A DNA stretch of 64,000 nucleotides from Kocuria massiliensis (GCF_900169715.1 NZ_LT835161.1:859590-923589), one strand, 5' to 3'. Counted from the first letter of the stretch, positions 36,058 through 46,774 are shown. A program made the numbers and translations. The notes: generated by a model from the letters alone, not told the origin.

Positions 36058-37083
36058 ATGGCTGACATCTTTTACGACGACGACGCAAACCTCGCGGCAA
36101 TTCAGGATCGCTCCGTCGCCATCATTGGCTACGGTTCCCAGGGGCACGCACACGCTCTGAACCTCCGCGATTCGGGCGTCGACGTGCGCATCGGCCTCGC
36201 GGAGGGTTCATCCTCGCGTGCCAAGGCCGAAGCCGAGGGATTGCGGGTGCTCACGGTCGCCGAGGCCGTCGAGGAAGCCGACGTCATCATGATCCTGACC
36301 CCGGACCAGGTTCAGGCGCAGCTCTACAAGGAATCCATTGAGCCGAATCTTCAGCCGGGCGATGCCTTGTTCTTCGCTCACGGATTCAACATCCGTTTTG
36401 GGTACATCAAGCCGCTCGATGGCGTGGACGTCGCCATGGTCGCCCCGAAGGGCCCCGGTCACACCGTACGCCGTGAATTCGAAGCGGGCCGTGCGGTTCC
36501 GGCCCTCGTTGCCGTGGAAGTTGACGCCTCAGGTAAGGCCTTCGAGTTGGCTCTGGCCTATGCCAAGGGCCTGGGAGCGACTCGTGCCGGCGTCATCAAG
36601 ACCACCTTTACCGAGGAGACGGAATCGGACCTCTTCGGTGAGCAGGCCGTTCTCTGCGGCGGTGTGTCGCAGTTGATCCAGTATGGCTTCGAGACGCTGA
36701 CCGAGGCCGGATACCAGCCGGAGATCGCCTACTTTGAGGTGTGCCACGAGCTGAAGCTGATCGTGGACCTCATCAACGAAGGTGGAATCACCAAGCAGCG
36801 TTGGTCCTGCTCCGATACAGCCGAATACGGTGACTACGTCTCCGGCCCCCGCGTGGTCACCCCGGATGTCAAGGACCACATGAAGGAGGTCCTCTCGGAC
36901 ATTCAGGATGGCACCTTCGCTCAGCGCTTCATGGATGACCAGGCCAATGGCGCCAAGGAGTTCAAGGAGCTGCGGGAGAAGGGGGCTTCGCACCCGATCG
37001 AGAAGACCGGCCAGGAATTGAGGAAGCTCTTCTCCTGGAAGTCCAGCGATGCTGACTACACCGACGGTTCGGCGGCTCGCTGA
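36058..37083 (+). CDS. ilvC: Ketol-acid reductoisomerase
   Basis: Isomerises and reduces acetolactate with NADPH. The 341-residue class I enzyme has the nucleotide loop [33 protein letters not shown], and the metal-site region [19 protein letters not shown] start at the ATG at 36058 ([12 protein letters not shown]), behind AGAGGAG; the frame is open upstream to a GTG at 35986 that would add 24 unrelated residues. It lies 169 bases after ilvN. Confidence 0.96.
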   Translation: MADIFYDDDANLAAIQDRSVAIIGYGSQGHAHALNLRDSGVDVRIGLAEGSSSRAKAEAEGLRVLTVAEAVEEADVIMILTPDQVQAQLYKESIEPNLQPGDALFFAHGFNIRFGYIKPLDGVDVAMVAPKGPGHTVRREFEAGRAVPALVAVEVDASGKAFELALAYAKGLGATRAGVIKTTFTEETESDLFGEQAVLCGGVSQLIQYGFETLTEAGYQPEIAYFEVCHELKLIVDLINEGGITKQRWSCSDTAEYGDYVSGPRVVTPDVKDHMKEVLSDIQDGTFAQRFMDDQANGAKEFKELREKGASHPIEKTGQELRKLFSWKSSDADYTDGSAAR

Positions 37084-37110
37084 TCGCCATCGATCGGTGA
37101 CACCCGACGC

Positions 37111-37142
37111 GGCCGGTCATCCGACATCACGGATGGCCGGCC
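37111..37142 (+). terminator. Terminator of ilvC
   Basis: A 13-bp stem with one G-T pair (GGCCGGTCATCCG / CGGATGGCCGGCC) and a 6-base loop, between ilvC and serA. Confidence 0.7.
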
Positions 37143-37203
37143 GCCGTCGTGAGTGCTCCTTCCACCACTTCCACCCCACTCAATAGTTCGAAGGGAACTA
37201 CCA

Positions 37204-38808
37204 GTGACCCAGACCCCCGTGGTTCTTCTCGCCGAAGAGCTTTCTCCCGCGACCGTGGACGCGCTCGGCGCCGGTTTCGAGATTCGTTCCACCCATGGCG
37301 CCAACCGTGACGAGTTGCTTCGCGACATCGCCGACGTCGACGCCATCATGATTCGTTCCGCGACCCGATTGGATGCCGAGGCCTTTGCCGCGGCGAAGAA
37401 TCTCAAGGTCGTTGCCCGAGCCGGCGTCGGCCTCGATAACGTTGATATCGCGGCGGCCACCGCTTCCGGTGTGATGGTCGTCAACGCGCCGACGTCGAAT
37501 ATCATTTCTGCCGCGGAATTGACGGTCGGACACATTCTTGGCCTGTGCCGCAATATTTCTGCCGCCGATGCCTCGATGCGGGCAGGGGAGTGGAAGCGCT
37601 CGAAGTACACCGGTGTGGAGCTCTTCGAGAAGAAGGTCGGCATCATCGGCTTGGGCCGGATTGGCGGCCTGGTGGCTGAGCGTCTGCAAAGCTTCGGCAC
37701 GGAGATCCTGGCCTACGATCCGTTCGTGAGTGGCTCGCGCGCGGCCTCGCTCGGTGCCAGCATGGTGGACCTCGAGACGTTGTTCCGTGAGTCGGACATC
37801 ATCACGATTCACATGCCCAAGACCCCCGAGACGGTCGGAATGGTCGATGCCAAGGCGTTTGAGCTCATGAAGCCCTCGGCCTTGGTGGTCAACGTGGCCC
37901 GCGGAGGCCTCATTGACGAGGACGATCTGGCTCAGGCCTTGAAGAACAAGACCATTGCCGGGGCAGCCATTGACGTCTACGTGTCCGAGCCTGCCGAGGA
38001 CGTTGACTTCGTGGGGCTAGATAACGTGGTGACCACGCCTCACCTTGGTGCTTCCACGGTGGAAGCCCAGGAGAAGGCCGGAATTTCCGTCGCAAAGTCG
38101 GTGAAGTTGGCCCTGGAAGGCGAACTCGTGCCCGACGCGGTCAACGTGGCCGGTGGACCAATCGACGCCGAAGTGCGTCCCGGTATCCCGTTGGCGGAGA
38201 AGCTCGGTCGCGTGCTGACGTCATTGACCCAAGATTCCGCCCTCGCCAGCGTCGAGGTCAAGATCGCGGGGGAGATCGCGGATCGCGATGTGTCGTCACT
38301 CAAGCTCGCCGCTCTCAAGGGCGTCTTCACCGATGTCATTTCTGAGAAGGTCTCCTACGTCAATGCGCCGGGGATCGCGGAACAGCGAGGCGTCGAAACG
38401 TCGTTGACCACAACGCACGAGGTCGAGGGATTCCGCAACGAGACCACACTCTCGGCAATCCTCGCGGATGGTTCGCGGGTCAGCGTCTCGGGAACCGTGA
38501 CCGGGCCCAAACTCGTGGAAAAGCTCACAGGGATCAACGGTTTCGATTTCGAGGTCGCCCTGACAGAGAACATGCTCTTCTTGGACTATCGCGATCGTCC
38601 CGGTGTCATCGCGGCGATGGGAACATTGCTGGGAACCGCGAGCATCAACATCGCGGGCATGCAGGTCTCGAGTAGCTCGGACCCGTCCAAGGAACAGCGG
38701 GCTTTCTCGGTCCTCGCCCTCGATTCGGCCGCCACGCCAGAACTGCTGGCATCGATCAAGACGACGATCGACGCCGACTTGGCGGCCTCCGTCTCCTTGG
38801 CGGAATAG
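37204..38808 (+). CDS. serA: D-3-phosphoglycerate dehydrogenase
   Basis: The first step of serine synthesis. The 534-residue protein is the long actinobacterial type: substrate and NAD domains (VGIIGLGRIGGLVAERL; catalytic region NVARGGLIDEDDL and TPHLGASTVEAQ), an intervening ASB domain (about 315-450) and a C-terminal ACT domain (MLFLDYRDRPGVIAAMGTLLG). I start at the GTG at 37204, preceded by GAAGGGA; the open frame to 37153 has no such site. Confidence 0.96.
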   Translation: MTQTPVVLLAEELSPATVDALGAGFEIRSTHGANRDELLRDIADVDAIMIRSATRLDAEAFAAAKNLKVVARAGVGLDNVDIAAATASGVMVVNAPTSNIISAAELTVGHILGLCRNISAADASMRAGEWKRSKYTGVELFEKKVGIIGLGRIGGLVAERLQSFGTEILAYDPFVSGSRAASLGASMVDLETLFRESDIITIHMPKTPETVGMVDAKAFELMKPSALVVNVARGGLIDEDDLAQALKNKTIAGAAIDVYVSEPAEDVDFVGLDNVVTTPHLGASTVEAQEKAGISVAKSVKLALEGELVPDAVNVAGGPIDAEVRPGIPLAEKLGRVLTSLTQDSALASVEVKIAGEIADRDVSSLKLAALKGVFTDVISEKVSYVNAPGIAEQRGVETSLTTTHEVEGFRNETTLSAILADGSRVSVSGTVTGPKLVEKLTGINGFDFEVALTENMLFLDYRDRPGVIAAMGTLLGTASINIAGMQVSSSSDPSKEQRAFSVLALDSAATPELLASIKTTIDADLAASVSLAE

Positions 38809-38829
38809 GGCAGCGTCCTTGAGCCGACG

Positions 38830-38870
38830 CAGACGCCGGCCTCGTCCGAACGGGACCTGGCCGGCGTCTG
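38830..38870 (+). terminator. Terminator of serA
   Basis: A 12-bp perfect stem (CAGACGCCGGCC / GGCCGGCGTCTG) with a 17-base loop, about 20 bases after the stop. Confidence 0.65.
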
Positions 38871-38930
38871 TATGCCCCAGTTTGTCGTCCACAGACCTCA
38901 GACCGAGTCAGTCTGAACTCGAGTCTGCTT

Positions 38931-38936
38931 TAGAGT
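38931..38936 (+). promoter_or_regulatory. -10 box of metG (leaderless)
   Basis: TAGAGT ends 7 bases before the metG ATG. The intervening AGGAGCC could also act as a ribosome site if transcription starts earlier. Confidence 0.4.
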
Positions 38937-38943
38937 AGGAGCC

Positions 38944-40494
38944 ATGACTTCCACGCCTGCCGAGCCGTTTTACATCACCACCGCGATCGTTTATCCCAAT
39001 GGGGATCCCCACATTGGTCACGCGTATGAGCACATTGCGACGGACGTCATGGCGCGTTTCAAGCGCCTCGACGGATTCGACGTCCGCTTTATGACGGGCA
39101 CGGATGAGCATGGCCAGAAGATGCAGACTTCGGCTCACAAACAGGGCGTGACTCCGAAGGAACTCGCCGACGCGAACTCGGCGAAAATCCGGAAAATGGA
39201 TGACCTCCTCGGCATCAGCTATGACCGGTTCATTCGCACCACCGACGAAGACCACATGGCCGCGAGCCAGGAAATGTGGCGTCGTATGGAGGCCAATGGC
39301 GATATCTATCTCGACAAGTACGAGGGATGGTATTCCGTTCGTGATGAGGCCTACTACGCCGAGGAAGAGACCGAAGTTCGTGCGGACGGCATTCGGTACG
39401 CCATTCCGACCGACACCGAGGTGGAATGGACCGAAGAGGAGTCATACTTCTTCCGGTTGTCGAAGTATCAGGATCGTCTCCTGGAGCTCTATTCCACCGA
39501 AGGTTTGGTGTACCCGGAGTATCGGCGCAATGAGGTCGCCTCGTTCGTGAAGTCCGGTCTTCGGGACCTCTCCATTTCGCGGACGACCTTCGATTGGGGA
39601 GTTCCGGTTCCGGGCAATGACAAACACATCATGTACGTGTGGGTCGATGCCCTCACCAATTACCTCACCGGCGTGGGTTTCCCCGATACGGAGAGCGACA
39701 TGTACCGCTCCTATTGGCCGGCCAACTACCACGTCATCGGCAAAGACATCACACGCTTTCACTCCATTTATTGGCCGGCCTTCCTATGGTCCGCCGGCCT
39801 CGACGTTCCGCGCCGCGTCTTCGCCCATGGGTTCCTCCTGGTGGATGGTGCCAAGATGTCCAAGTCGGTCGGCAACGTGCTCGATCCGGCGCAATTGGTC
39901 GATAGCTTCGGTGTCGACCCCCTGCGCTTTTTCCTTTTGCGCGAGGTGACCTTCGGTCAGGATGGTTCGTATAGCGCCGAAGCCATCATTTCCCGTATCA
40001 ATTCCGACCTTGCCAACGACCTCGGCAATTTGGCACAACGTTCGTTGTCCATGATCGCCAAGAATTGTGAGGGGACCGTTCCCACTCCCGGCGTCTTAAC
40101 CGCGGAAGATGAGTCCATCTTGGAGACCGTTGACAACCTCTATCCGGCGGTTCGCGCGGACTTCGAGGAACTCGACTACCACAGGGCACTGGAGCGCATT
40201 TGGCGAGCCATCGCGGATATTAATAGGTACTTCACCGCGCAAGAGCCCTGGAAGCTTCGGAAGACTGACGCCGAGCGTATGGCAACCGTCTTGTACGTGA
40301 CGGTCGAGTGTCTTCGCATCGTCGGAATTTTGGTCCAGCCGGTCATGCCCGAGTCTATGGAGAAACTTCTGGGCCAGTTGGGGCAACCGGAGGGCAACCG
40401 CCGGGTCTTCGCAGCCTTAAGCGATCGAATCGAGCCTGGAACGCCCTTGCCGAAGCCCGAGGGGATTTTCCCGCGCTTCGAGGCCGCTGAATAG
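38944..40494 (+). CDS. metG: Methionyl-tRNA synthetase
   Basis: Charges tRNA-Met. The 516-residue class I synthetase has the HIGH motif [14 protein letters not shown] near the N-terminus and KMSKS in [14 protein letters not shown]. The connecting insert lacks the Cys knuckle of zinc-binding MetG, and there is no C-terminal tRNA-binding extension, so it is the short single-chain type. It ends before a 20-bp hairpin. Confidence 0.96.
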   Translation: MTSTPAEPFYITTAIVYPNGDPHIGHAYEHIATDVMARFKRLDGFDVRFMTGTDEHGQKMQTSAHKQGVTPKELADANSAKIRKMDDLLGISYDRFIRTTDEDHMAASQEMWRRMEANGDIYLDKYEGWYSVRDEAYYAEEETEVRADGIRYAIPTDTEVEWTEEESYFFRLSKYQDRLLELYSTEGLVYPEYRRNEVASFVKSGLRDLSISRTTFDWGVPVPGNDKHIMYVWVDALTNYLTGVGFPDTESDMYRSYWPANYHVIGKDITRFHSIYWPAFLWSAGLDVPRRVFAHGFLLVDGAKMSKSVGNVLDPAQLVDSFGVDPLRFFLLREVTFGQDGSYSAEAIISRINSDLANDLGNLAQRSLSMIAKNCEGTVPTPGVLTAEDESILETVDNLYPAVRADFEELDYHRALERIWRAIADINRYFTAQEPWKLRKTDAERMATVLYVTVECLRIVGILVQPVMPESMEKLLGQLGQPEGNRRVFAALSDRIEPGTPLPKPEGIFPRFEAAE

Positions 40495-40526
40495 AACGGG
40501 TGCATGCAGCATCCCGGTAATTCATT

Positions 40527-40576
40527 AAACAAGCCTTAAACCCGGTTATTTGATATACCGGGTTTAAGGCTTGTTT
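40527..40576. terminator. Perfect 20-bp bidirectional hairpin after metG
   Basis: The arms 40527-40546 and 40557-40576 are exact complements with the AT-only-like loop TATTTGATAT. The arm ends give AAAC on one side and GTTT on the other, so it can terminate in both directions. Confidence 0.7.
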
Positions 40577-40605
40577 GATGTGGTCCCGGGTGAGAGGATC
40601 GTTCT

Positions 40606-41214
40606 ATGTTCGTTCTGACCGTTGACCAAGTGGGTTCCCGATGTGAAAGCGACGCGGTGCCGAGTCTCGACGAGGTAGACGGTGCAAACCGGGCCCTCGT
40701 GGGCTTCGATCGCACGGCGGGAGATGAGGCCCAAGCCGTTTTCGACGACGCCGCCGCGGCACTGACGTGCGCTCTCGGTCTTGCCATCATGGGAACCTGG
40801 CACTGTGGCATTGGCCAAGGTCAGATCGATCTGCCCTTGCCTGACACGGCGAGGGAAGGTCGAGGATCGGCCTTCGTGAATGCCAGGTCGGCGGTAGAAG
40901 CGGCCAAGAAATCTGGGTCGCACCACCTGGGTTTTGTGTCAGATGACCCCTTGGGTGCCGGCATTCAGGCCGCCTTGCGCGTCGTCGTCGCGCTTCGGTC
41001 CAAACAGCGACACACCACTCGAGAGGCCTACGACCTCGCGCTCGAAGGAGGCACCCAGGCCCACATCGCCGAGCGCCTAGGCATTAGCCAACAGGCCGTA
41101 TCCGACCGACTAGCTTCAGGTATGTACCGTGAATTGGAAGATCTGAAGGCAGGGGCCCTGCACTGGGCAGAGGCGTTGGATCGGGCGACTCTTCCCGGAG
41201 AGGCAAGGTCATAG
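40606..41214 (+). CDS. SatD-like protein with a helix-turn-helix
   Basis: A 202-residue protein. The N-terminal part (about 1-115) begins FVLTVDQVGSR and contains FVNARSAVEAAKKSG, a pattern that resembles SatD-type nucleotidyl-cyclase-like folds. The C-terminal part (about 140-170) has a helix-turn-helix, GTQAHIAERLGISQQAVSDRL. Function unknown; a DNA-binding regulator is likely. GAGGAT 6 bases before the ATG may be a -10 box. The next gene starts one base after its stop. Confidence 0.7.
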   Translation: MFVLTVDQVGSRCESDAVPSLDEVDGANRALVGFDRTAGDEAQAVFDDAAAALTCALGLAIMGTWHCGIGQGQIDLPLPDTAREGRGSAFVNARSAVEAAKKSGSHHLGFVSDDPLGAGIQAALRVVVALRSKQRHTTREAYDLALEGGTQAHIAERLGISQQAVSDRLASGMYRELEDLKAGALHWAEALDRATLPGEARS

Positions 41215-41215
41215 C

Positions 41216-41815
41216 GTGGCCTACAGTGCACTGATCCTCATGACCTTGGCCGCCCTGGGCGGGATGGCCAGTTGTTTCCGCGTCCCCGGAGTTTCGGTGA
41301 GGGCTCGGCAAGGCTGGGCGGGCGCATTTGCCGTACTTTTGGCGGCGGCTGCGGTGCTCGCGGCCATCGGCTCGATCCGGACGGAAAGTTCGGGCCTCTC
41401 GCCGCTCGTCGGTGCGGTAGTCCCCGCTGTCGCCACGGTGGCCGCCGCCTTGACGGGTTCCCCCGTGACGGCAGCGGTCTTGGAACTCTCAAAGCGGAGT
41501 GACCGCCATTATCTTTCCTCGGAGGATGGGGAGTCGGTGGACGGTCCGCTGGGCGACATCGATGACCCCGAAAGGACGTCCACGCTTCATGGCGGGGTAT
41601 GGATCGGAGTCCTCGAGCGAGTAGGGGGGGGCGTGACCATACTGGTCGGATGGCCCACGGGATTGACCGTCTTGGCCGCCATCAAAGCGCTCGGGCGATT
41701 CACGGAACTCAAGAGGGCGGACGCCGTCGAAAGGTTCATTTTGGGCACCTTCGCCTCATTTCTATGGGCCGCTGCCTGGGCGGGCGTTGCATTGCTCTTG
41801 ATCGACAAGGTTTAG
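41216..41815 (+). CDS. Hypothetical membrane protein
   Basis: A 199-residue protein starting at a GTG behind GGAGAGGCAAGG. Three hydrophobic helices lie in the N-terminal 90 residues (ALILMTLAALGGMASCF, GAFAVLLAAAAVLAAIG, LVGAVVPAVATVAAALTG), then a charged loop, then two helices at the C-terminus. I do not recognise the family. It is translationally linked to the SatD-like regulator, so the pair probably acts together. Confidence 0.75.
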   Translation: MAYSALILMTLAALGGMASCFRVPGVSVRARQGWAGAFAVLLAAAAVLAAIGSIRTESSGLSPLVGAVVPAVATVAAALTGSPVTAAVLELSKRSDRHYLSSEDGESVDGPLGDIDDPERTSTLHGGVWIGVLERVGGGVTILVGWPTGLTVLAAIKALGRFTELKRADAVERFILGTFASFLWAAAWAGVALLLIDKV

Positions 41816-41884
41816 ATTGACGCCACGTTCGGCCACAATGTGAGAAGGCGTTCTACTATGTGGACCCGCGCTCGGAGAGACCGC

Positions 41885-41890
41885 TAATTT
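41885..41890 (+). promoter_or_regulatory. -10 box of leuB (leaderless)
   Basis: TAATTT ends 6 bases before the leuB ATG. Confidence 0.45.
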
Positions 41891-41896
41891 ATCCCT

Positions 41897-42964
41897 ATGA
41901 GCGAGACCACCATGAGCCGGACCATCGACCTCGCCGTTATTCCCGGAGACGGGATCGGCCCCGAGGTCATCGAACAAGCCCTGAAAATCGTCACCGAGGC
42001 GGCACGAATTCACGGCACCACCGTAGACCCGACGCCGTACGAGCTCGGCGCGGAAGCGTGGCTTCGAACAGGCGAGACCTTGAGCTCGGAAAAGCTTGAT
42101 GCTTTGCGGAGTCACGATGCCATTCTTTTCGGCGCAGTGGGTGCGGATCCCCGGTCGGCAGAAGTGCCGTCTGGTTTGATCGAGCGGGAAATTCTGCTCA
42201 AGCTCCGCTTCACCTTTGACCACTTCATCAACCTCCGACCGTCGCGTTTGTACCCGGGTGCGGTGTCACCCTTGCGCGAGCCGGGAGACATCGACTTCGT
42301 CGTCGTTCGTGAGGGCACCGAGGGGCCTTACGTCGGCAATGGCGGCACGGTCCGGCAGGACACGCCACAGGAAATCGCGACGGAAGTATCCGTCAACACC
42401 GCTCATGGTGTTGAACGCCTGATTCGCTACGCTTTCGAGCTCGCAGACTCACGGGATCGACAGCACGTGACCTTGGTGCACAAACACAATGTCCTGGTGC
42501 ATTCTGGTGGGCTGTATCGTCGCACCTTCGAAAGAGTTGCCGCAGAATATCCGCAGGTCAGCACGGACTATATTCACGTGGACGCGGCCACGATCTACAT
42601 GACCACCGAGCCGTCCCGATTCGACGTGATCGTCACCGACAATCTTTTCGGCGACATCTTGACGGACCAGGCCGGCGCGATCTCCGGTGGTATCGGCTAC
42701 GCAGCATGCGGCAATATCAATGCCGCCGGCACCGCGCCGTCGATGTTCGAGCCGGTACATGGCTCGGCGCCCGATATCGCCGGCCAAGGGATTGCCGACC
42801 CACGTGCGGCGATCCTCGCGGGGGCCCTCTTGCTGCGGCACCTGGGGGAGGAATCGGCAGCGAGTACGATCGAAGCAGCGGTCGAGGCGGATATGGAGGC
42901 CCATGGATCCAGCCGTCGGTCAACTCGAGAGGTTGGATCGGCGATTCTCGGCCGACTTGCCTAA
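41897..42964 (+). CDS. leuB: 3-Isopropylmalate dehydrogenase
   Basis: The third step of leucine synthesis, oxidative decarboxylation of 3-isopropylmalate. The 355-residue protein shows [26 protein letters not shown]-like substrate loop ([16 protein letters not shown]), [22 protein letters not shown], and the metal-binding Asp residues in [14 protein letters not shown]. Length and motifs are normal. It is separate from leuCD, which lie about 9 kb downstream. Confidence 0.95.
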   Translation: MSETTMSRTIDLAVIPGDGIGPEVIEQALKIVTEAARIHGTTVDPTPYELGAEAWLRTGETLSSEKLDALRSHDAILFGAVGADPRSAEVPSGLIEREILLKLRFTFDHFINLRPSRLYPGAVSPLREPGDIDFVVVREGTEGPYVGNGGTVRQDTPQEIATEVSVNTAHGVERLIRYAFELADSRDRQHVTLVHKHNVLVHSGGLYRRTFERVAAEYPQVSTDYIHVDAATIYMTTEPSRFDVIVTDNLFGDILTDQAGAISGGIGYAACGNINAAGTAPSMFEPVHGSAPDIAGQGIADPRAAILAGALLLRHLGEESAASTIEAAVEADMEAHGSSRRSTREVGSAILGRLA

Positions 42965-43049
42965 CCACGAACAATGACGGGGTGCGACGTCGCAATGATG
43001 CGATACCCACTCCGGCGCATCACCCCACCATCGCCGAAATGGAGCTCCC

Positions 43050-44147
43050 ATGACTCAGCAATCATTCGCCTTCACTGAAAACCCCGACCCGGCCTCCTCC
43101 GCGCGGCTGAATGAGATCCTCGCGGCCCCTGGCTTTGGCGAGTACACGACCGATTACGTCGCCAAGGTTGATTGGTCCGGTGACGGCGCAGGCTCCGGCG
43201 AGTGGAAGAACGCACGTATTGAGCCGTACGGTCCGTTGGTTCTTGACCCCGCCGTCTCGGTATTCCACTACGGCCAGGAGGTCTTTGAAGGCCTCAAGGC
43301 GTATCGCCATATGGACGGGTCGGTGTGGTTATTCCGTCCGGAGGCGAATGCTCAGCGGTTGCGACGTTCGGCACGTCGTCTGGCCCTGCCTGAGTTGCCG
43401 GACGAACTGTTTCTGGAGGCGGTGACGTCGCTCGTCCGTCAGGATTCACGGTGGATTCCCGATGGCGAAGGCACATCGCTCTATCTGCGTCCTTTCATCA
43501 TTGCGACGGAGAAATTCCTGGGGGTGCGTCCCTCGCGGGAAGCGCTATTTGAGGTGGTCGCGTCGCCGGCGGCCAACTACTTTGGCACCCCTGAACCTGT
43601 CGACATTTGGTGGTCTCGCCAGTACGCCCGCGCGGGTGTTGGCGGCACCGGGGCAGCCAAATGTGGAGGCAACTACGCCGCGAGTCTGGTGCCTCAAATG
43701 GAGGGTGAAGCACACGGCTGCAAGCAAGTGATGTTTACGGACGAGAATCGGGATCACGCGGTCGAAGAGCTCGGGGGAATGAACGTGTTCTTCGTCCTTC
43801 GGGATGGGACCCTCGTCACGCCCGCATTGACGGGGACGATCCTCGAAGGCATTACCCGAATGTCCATCATCGAGCTCGCCCAAGAGCGAGGCCACACGGT
43901 GGAGGAGCGCACGATCACCGTGGACGAGTGGCGTCGTGGCGTTGAATCTGGAGAGATCAGCGAGGTCTTCGCCTGCGGAACGGCCGCGGTGATCGCCCCC
44001 ATGGGGCGCTTGGTCTATGAGGACGGCGAAATTCCAGCGGCGGCTCAGACCAACGGCGAAGTCACCACGTGGTTGCGATCTCAGCTGACAGGCATCCAGA
44101 CCGGACGAGTCGAGGACCGATTTGGCTGGATGCAGCAGGTGATCTGA
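43050..44147 (+). CDS. ilvE: Branched-chain amino acid aminotransferase
   Basis: Transfers the final amino group to the branched-chain keto acids. The 365-residue fold type IV PLP enzyme has VFHYGQEVFEGLKAYRH, the PLP Lys in GTGAAKCGGNYAASL, and MNVFFVLRDGTLVTPALTGTILEGITR. GGAGCTCCC precedes the ATG. It follows leuB by 85 bases. Confidence 0.96.
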   Translation: MTQQSFAFTENPDPASSARLNEILAAPGFGEYTTDYVAKVDWSGDGAGSGEWKNARIEPYGPLVLDPAVSVFHYGQEVFEGLKAYRHMDGSVWLFRPEANAQRLRRSARRLALPELPDELFLEAVTSLVRQDSRWIPDGEGTSLYLRPFIIATEKFLGVRPSREALFEVVASPAANYFGTPEPVDIWWSRQYARAGVGGTGAAKCGGNYAASLVPQMEGEAHGCKQVMFTDENRDHAVEELGGMNVFFVLRDGTLVTPALTGTILEGITRMSIIELAQERGHTVEERTITVDEWRRGVESGEISEVFACGTAAVIAPMGRLVYEDGEIPAAAQTNGEVTTWLRSQLTGIQTGRVEDRFGWMQQVI

Positions 44148-44234
44148 GCGCGGCGGCCCTGCGACGGCCCGGAGGCGTGTTCGCCCAACGCGCTCGACGG
44201 GCGTCGGGGCTCCGGTACACGCTAACCTAGGGGC

Positions 44235-45011
44235 ATGCGCATTGCTCGATTTACCGCAGAGGACCAGCTGTTTTACGGACGGGTCGACGGAGAAGAAGGT
44301 CAGGAAACCCTGACGGTGCTCGCTGGAGACCCCTTCTACACGGGAATTAACCCCGTGGACAAAACCTATTCAATGGAGGACGTTCGGCTCGTTGCGCCGA
44401 TCATCCCGCGTTCTAAAGTAGTCGCGGTGGCTCGCAACTGGAACGACCACGCCAGCGAATTAGGCAACGAAGCGCCGACGACTCCCCAGTTTTTCCTCAA
44501 ACCGAATACGTCTGTGGTTGGCCCCGGAGACCCTGTCACGTTGCCGGACAACAGCGAGGAAGTCTCGTACGAGGCCGAACTTGCGGTCGTCATCGGCCGC
44601 ATGTGTAAGTCGGTTCCTCCGGAGCGCGTGCCCGAGGTCGTTTTCGGGTACACCTGCGGTAATGACCTCACCGCCCGGGACCTCCAGCGTTCTGATCTGC
44701 AATGGACGCGCGCCAAAGGTTTCGACGGCGCGTGCCCCTTGGGCCCGTGGATCGAGACCGAGCTGGAAACCGAAGACCTTTCGATTCGCTCGTGGGTTGA
44801 CGGAGATCTCAAACAAGATGGCTCGACCAAGGACATGACCTTCGGTGTCGCCGAATTGATTTCCCACATCTCCGAAGCCTTCACACTCTTGCCTGGTGAC
44901 GTGATTTTGACGGGAACGCCCGCGGGCGTGGGCCTCGTCGACGACGGCCAGGAAGTCGAGATCGAAATCCAAGGCATTGGAGCGCTGACCAACCGCATGC
45001 GTCGGGCCTAA
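44235..45011 (+). CDS. Fumarylacetoacetate hydrolase family protein
   Basis: A 258-residue FAH-fold enzyme. The metal-binding Glu/Glu/Asp set is in VSYEAELAVVIGR and GNDLTARDLQ, with GDVILTGTPAGVGLV near the C-terminus. Family members hydrolyse or decarboxylate acyl-pyruvates and aromatic ring-cleavage products; the substrate here is unknown. TAACCT (44223-44228) lies 6 bases before the ATG (leaderless). gltX follows after 75 bases, an order common in actinobacteria. Confidence 0.88.
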   Translation: MRIARFTAEDQLFYGRVDGEEGQETLTVLAGDPFYTGINPVDKTYSMEDVRLVAPIIPRSKVVAVARNWNDHASELGNEAPTTPQFFLKPNTSVVGPGDPVTLPDNSEEVSYEAELAVVIGRMCKSVPPERVPEVVFGYTCGNDLTARDLQRSDLQWTRAKGFDGACPLGPWIETELETEDLSIRSWVDGDLKQDGSTKDMTFGVAELISHISEAFTLLPGDVILTGTPAGVGLVDDGQEVEIEIQGIGALTNRMRRA

Positions 45012-45086
45012 GACCACAGACCGCTGAACTGGGTGGTTCTTGTCCCGAGCCCCACCGACGACGAAAGAGACGTGTAACTCATCATC

Positions 45087-46607
45087 ATGACGACCGAAGC
45101 TATTCAGCCCACCGTGAGCGAGGACCGCCCCGTCCGCGTTCGATTCTGCCCGTCGCCCACGGGAACTCCGCACGTGGGCATGGTCCGTACCGCATTATTT
45201 AACTGGGCCCATGCCCGTCACACGGGTGGAAAGCTCGTGTTTCGCATCGAAGACACGGACGCCCAACGCGATTCGGAGGAGTCGTTCCACCAGGTTCTCG
45301 AATCTCTGCGCTGGTTGGGGATTGAGTGGGACGAAGGCGTGGACGTTGGTGGTCCCCATGAGCCCTATCGTCAGTCCCAGCGCGGTGAGATCTATCAAGA
45401 GGTCATCGGCAAACTACAAGAGGGCGGCTTCCTCTATGAGGACTTCTCGACTCCTGCGGAAGTTGAGGAGCGTCACCGCGCCAAGGGCGAAGACCCCAAG
45501 CTCGGATACGACAATTACGACCGAAATCTCACGGAGGAACAGAAGGCCGCGTTCCGTGAAGAGGGCCGGGAGCCGGTGCTTCGTTTGCGAATGCCGGATG
45601 AGGACATCACGTTCAACGACGTGGTCCGAGGGGAGATCACCTTCAAAGCCGGTTCTGTTCCCGACTACGTCGTGGTTCGCGCCAATGGCAAGCCGTTGTA
45701 CACCTTGGTCAACCCCGTCGATGACGCTCTGATGGGCATTACCCACGTGCTTCGGGGCGAGGACCTTCTCTCCTCGACACCGCGGCAAATCGCCTTGTAC
45801 CGGGCGCTGGTCCAGGTGGGCGTCGCGGAATTTATTCCTGAATTTGGGCACCTTCCCTACGTCATGGGTCAGGGAAATAAAAAGCTTTCCAAGCGCGATC
45901 CCGAGTCCAATCTGTTCTTGTTGCGGGAATCAGGCTTCATCAAGGAAGGCCTTCTCAATTACCTTTCGCTCCTGGGATGGTCGCTTTCTGCGGACGAAGA
46001 TATCTTCACCGTGGAACAGCTCGTGGAGAATTTCGACGTTCATGATGTTTTGGCGAATCCCGCACGATTTGATGTCAAAAAAGCGGAAGCGATTAACGGG
46101 CAGCACATTCGGATGCTCGAGCCGGCCGACTTCGAAGAGCGTCTGTTGCCGTATTTGCGGCAGGGAGGCATCGTCGGTGAGGAACTCAGTGACCGGGAGC
46201 GCGCCATTCTCCGCGAGGCCGCTCCGCTGGTCCAGGAGCGTATGCAGTTGCTGGGGGAGGCCCCTGGACTCCTCGGATTCCTCTTCCGCGCCGATTCCGA
46301 CATCGAGATTGCCGACGACGCCCGGAAGCAACTCAAGGAATCCGCGCCTCAGGTCCTGGAAGCGGCGGAAGCAGCGTTGACGAACCTTGAATCCTGGGAG
46401 GCATCAACGATCGAACAAGCACTCCGTGAAGCCATCGTGGATGGCTTGGAGATCAAGCCGCGCTTGGCCTTCGGCCCGGTGCGTATCGCGGTTTCCGGGG
46501 CTCGAATTTCCCCGCCCCTCTTTGAGTCGCTCGAAATCTTGGGACGGGAGTCGTCGCTGGCGAGAATCAAGGCCTTGCGGCAAGACCTGGCGGCATCCAG
46601 CTCCTAG
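45087..46607 (+). CDS. gltX: Glutamyl-tRNA synthetase
   Basis: Charges tRNA-Glu, and in actinobacteria usually tRNA-Gln as well for later amidation. The 506-residue class I synthetase has [21 protein letters not shown] and the KMSKS-like [11 protein letters not shown]. Both cognate tRNA types, Gln and Glu, are encoded directly downstream. Confidence 0.96.
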   Translation: MTTEAIQPTVSEDRPVRVRFCPSPTGTPHVGMVRTALFNWAHARHTGGKLVFRIEDTDAQRDSEESFHQVLESLRWLGIEWDEGVDVGGPHEPYRQSQRGEIYQEVIGKLQEGGFLYEDFSTPAEVEERHRAKGEDPKLGYDNYDRNLTEEQKAAFREEGREPVLRLRMPDEDITFNDVVRGEITFKAGSVPDYVVVRANGKPLYTLVNPVDDALMGITHVLRGEDLLSSTPRQIALYRALVQVGVAEFIPEFGHLPYVMGQGNKKLSKRDPESNLFLLRESGFIKEGLLNYLSLLGWSLSADEDIFTVEQLVENFDVHDVLANPARFDVKKAEAINGQHIRMLEPADFEERLLPYLRQGGIVGEELSDRERAILREAAPLVQERMQLLGEAPGLLGFLFRADSDIEIADDARKQLKESAPQVLEAAEAALTNLESWEASTIEQALREAIVDGLEIKPRLAFGPVRIAVSGARISPPLFESLEILGRESSLARIKALRQDLAASSS

Positions 46608-46619
46608 CCGACACGGGTC

Positions 46620-46666
46620 CATGGCCTCTCGACACATGTGGCTATGTCGTGTGTCGGGAGGTCATG
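46620..46666 (+). terminator. Hairpin after gltX
   Basis: Arms 46620-46636 and 46650-46666 form a 17-bp stem with two G-T pairs, starting 12 bases after the gltX stop. Confidence 0.65.
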
Positions 46667-46745
46667 CCGCTGGCGTCGGTCGTGGACGTGGGGCGCAAAC
46701 GAACTCGGGGTGAATTGCGAGTGTCGTACCCCACGTCCTCTCAGC

Positions 46746-46774
46746 TTGCACGGCCTGGGATGGGGCGGTAGAGT
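46746..46774 (+). promoter_or_regulatory. Promoter of the tRNA-Gln/tRNA-Glu unit
   Basis: TTGCAC (46746-46751), a 17-base spacer and TAGAGT (46769-46774), about 55 bases upstream of tRNA-Gln. The -35 box equals that of the tRNA-Lys promoter. Confidence 0.65.
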
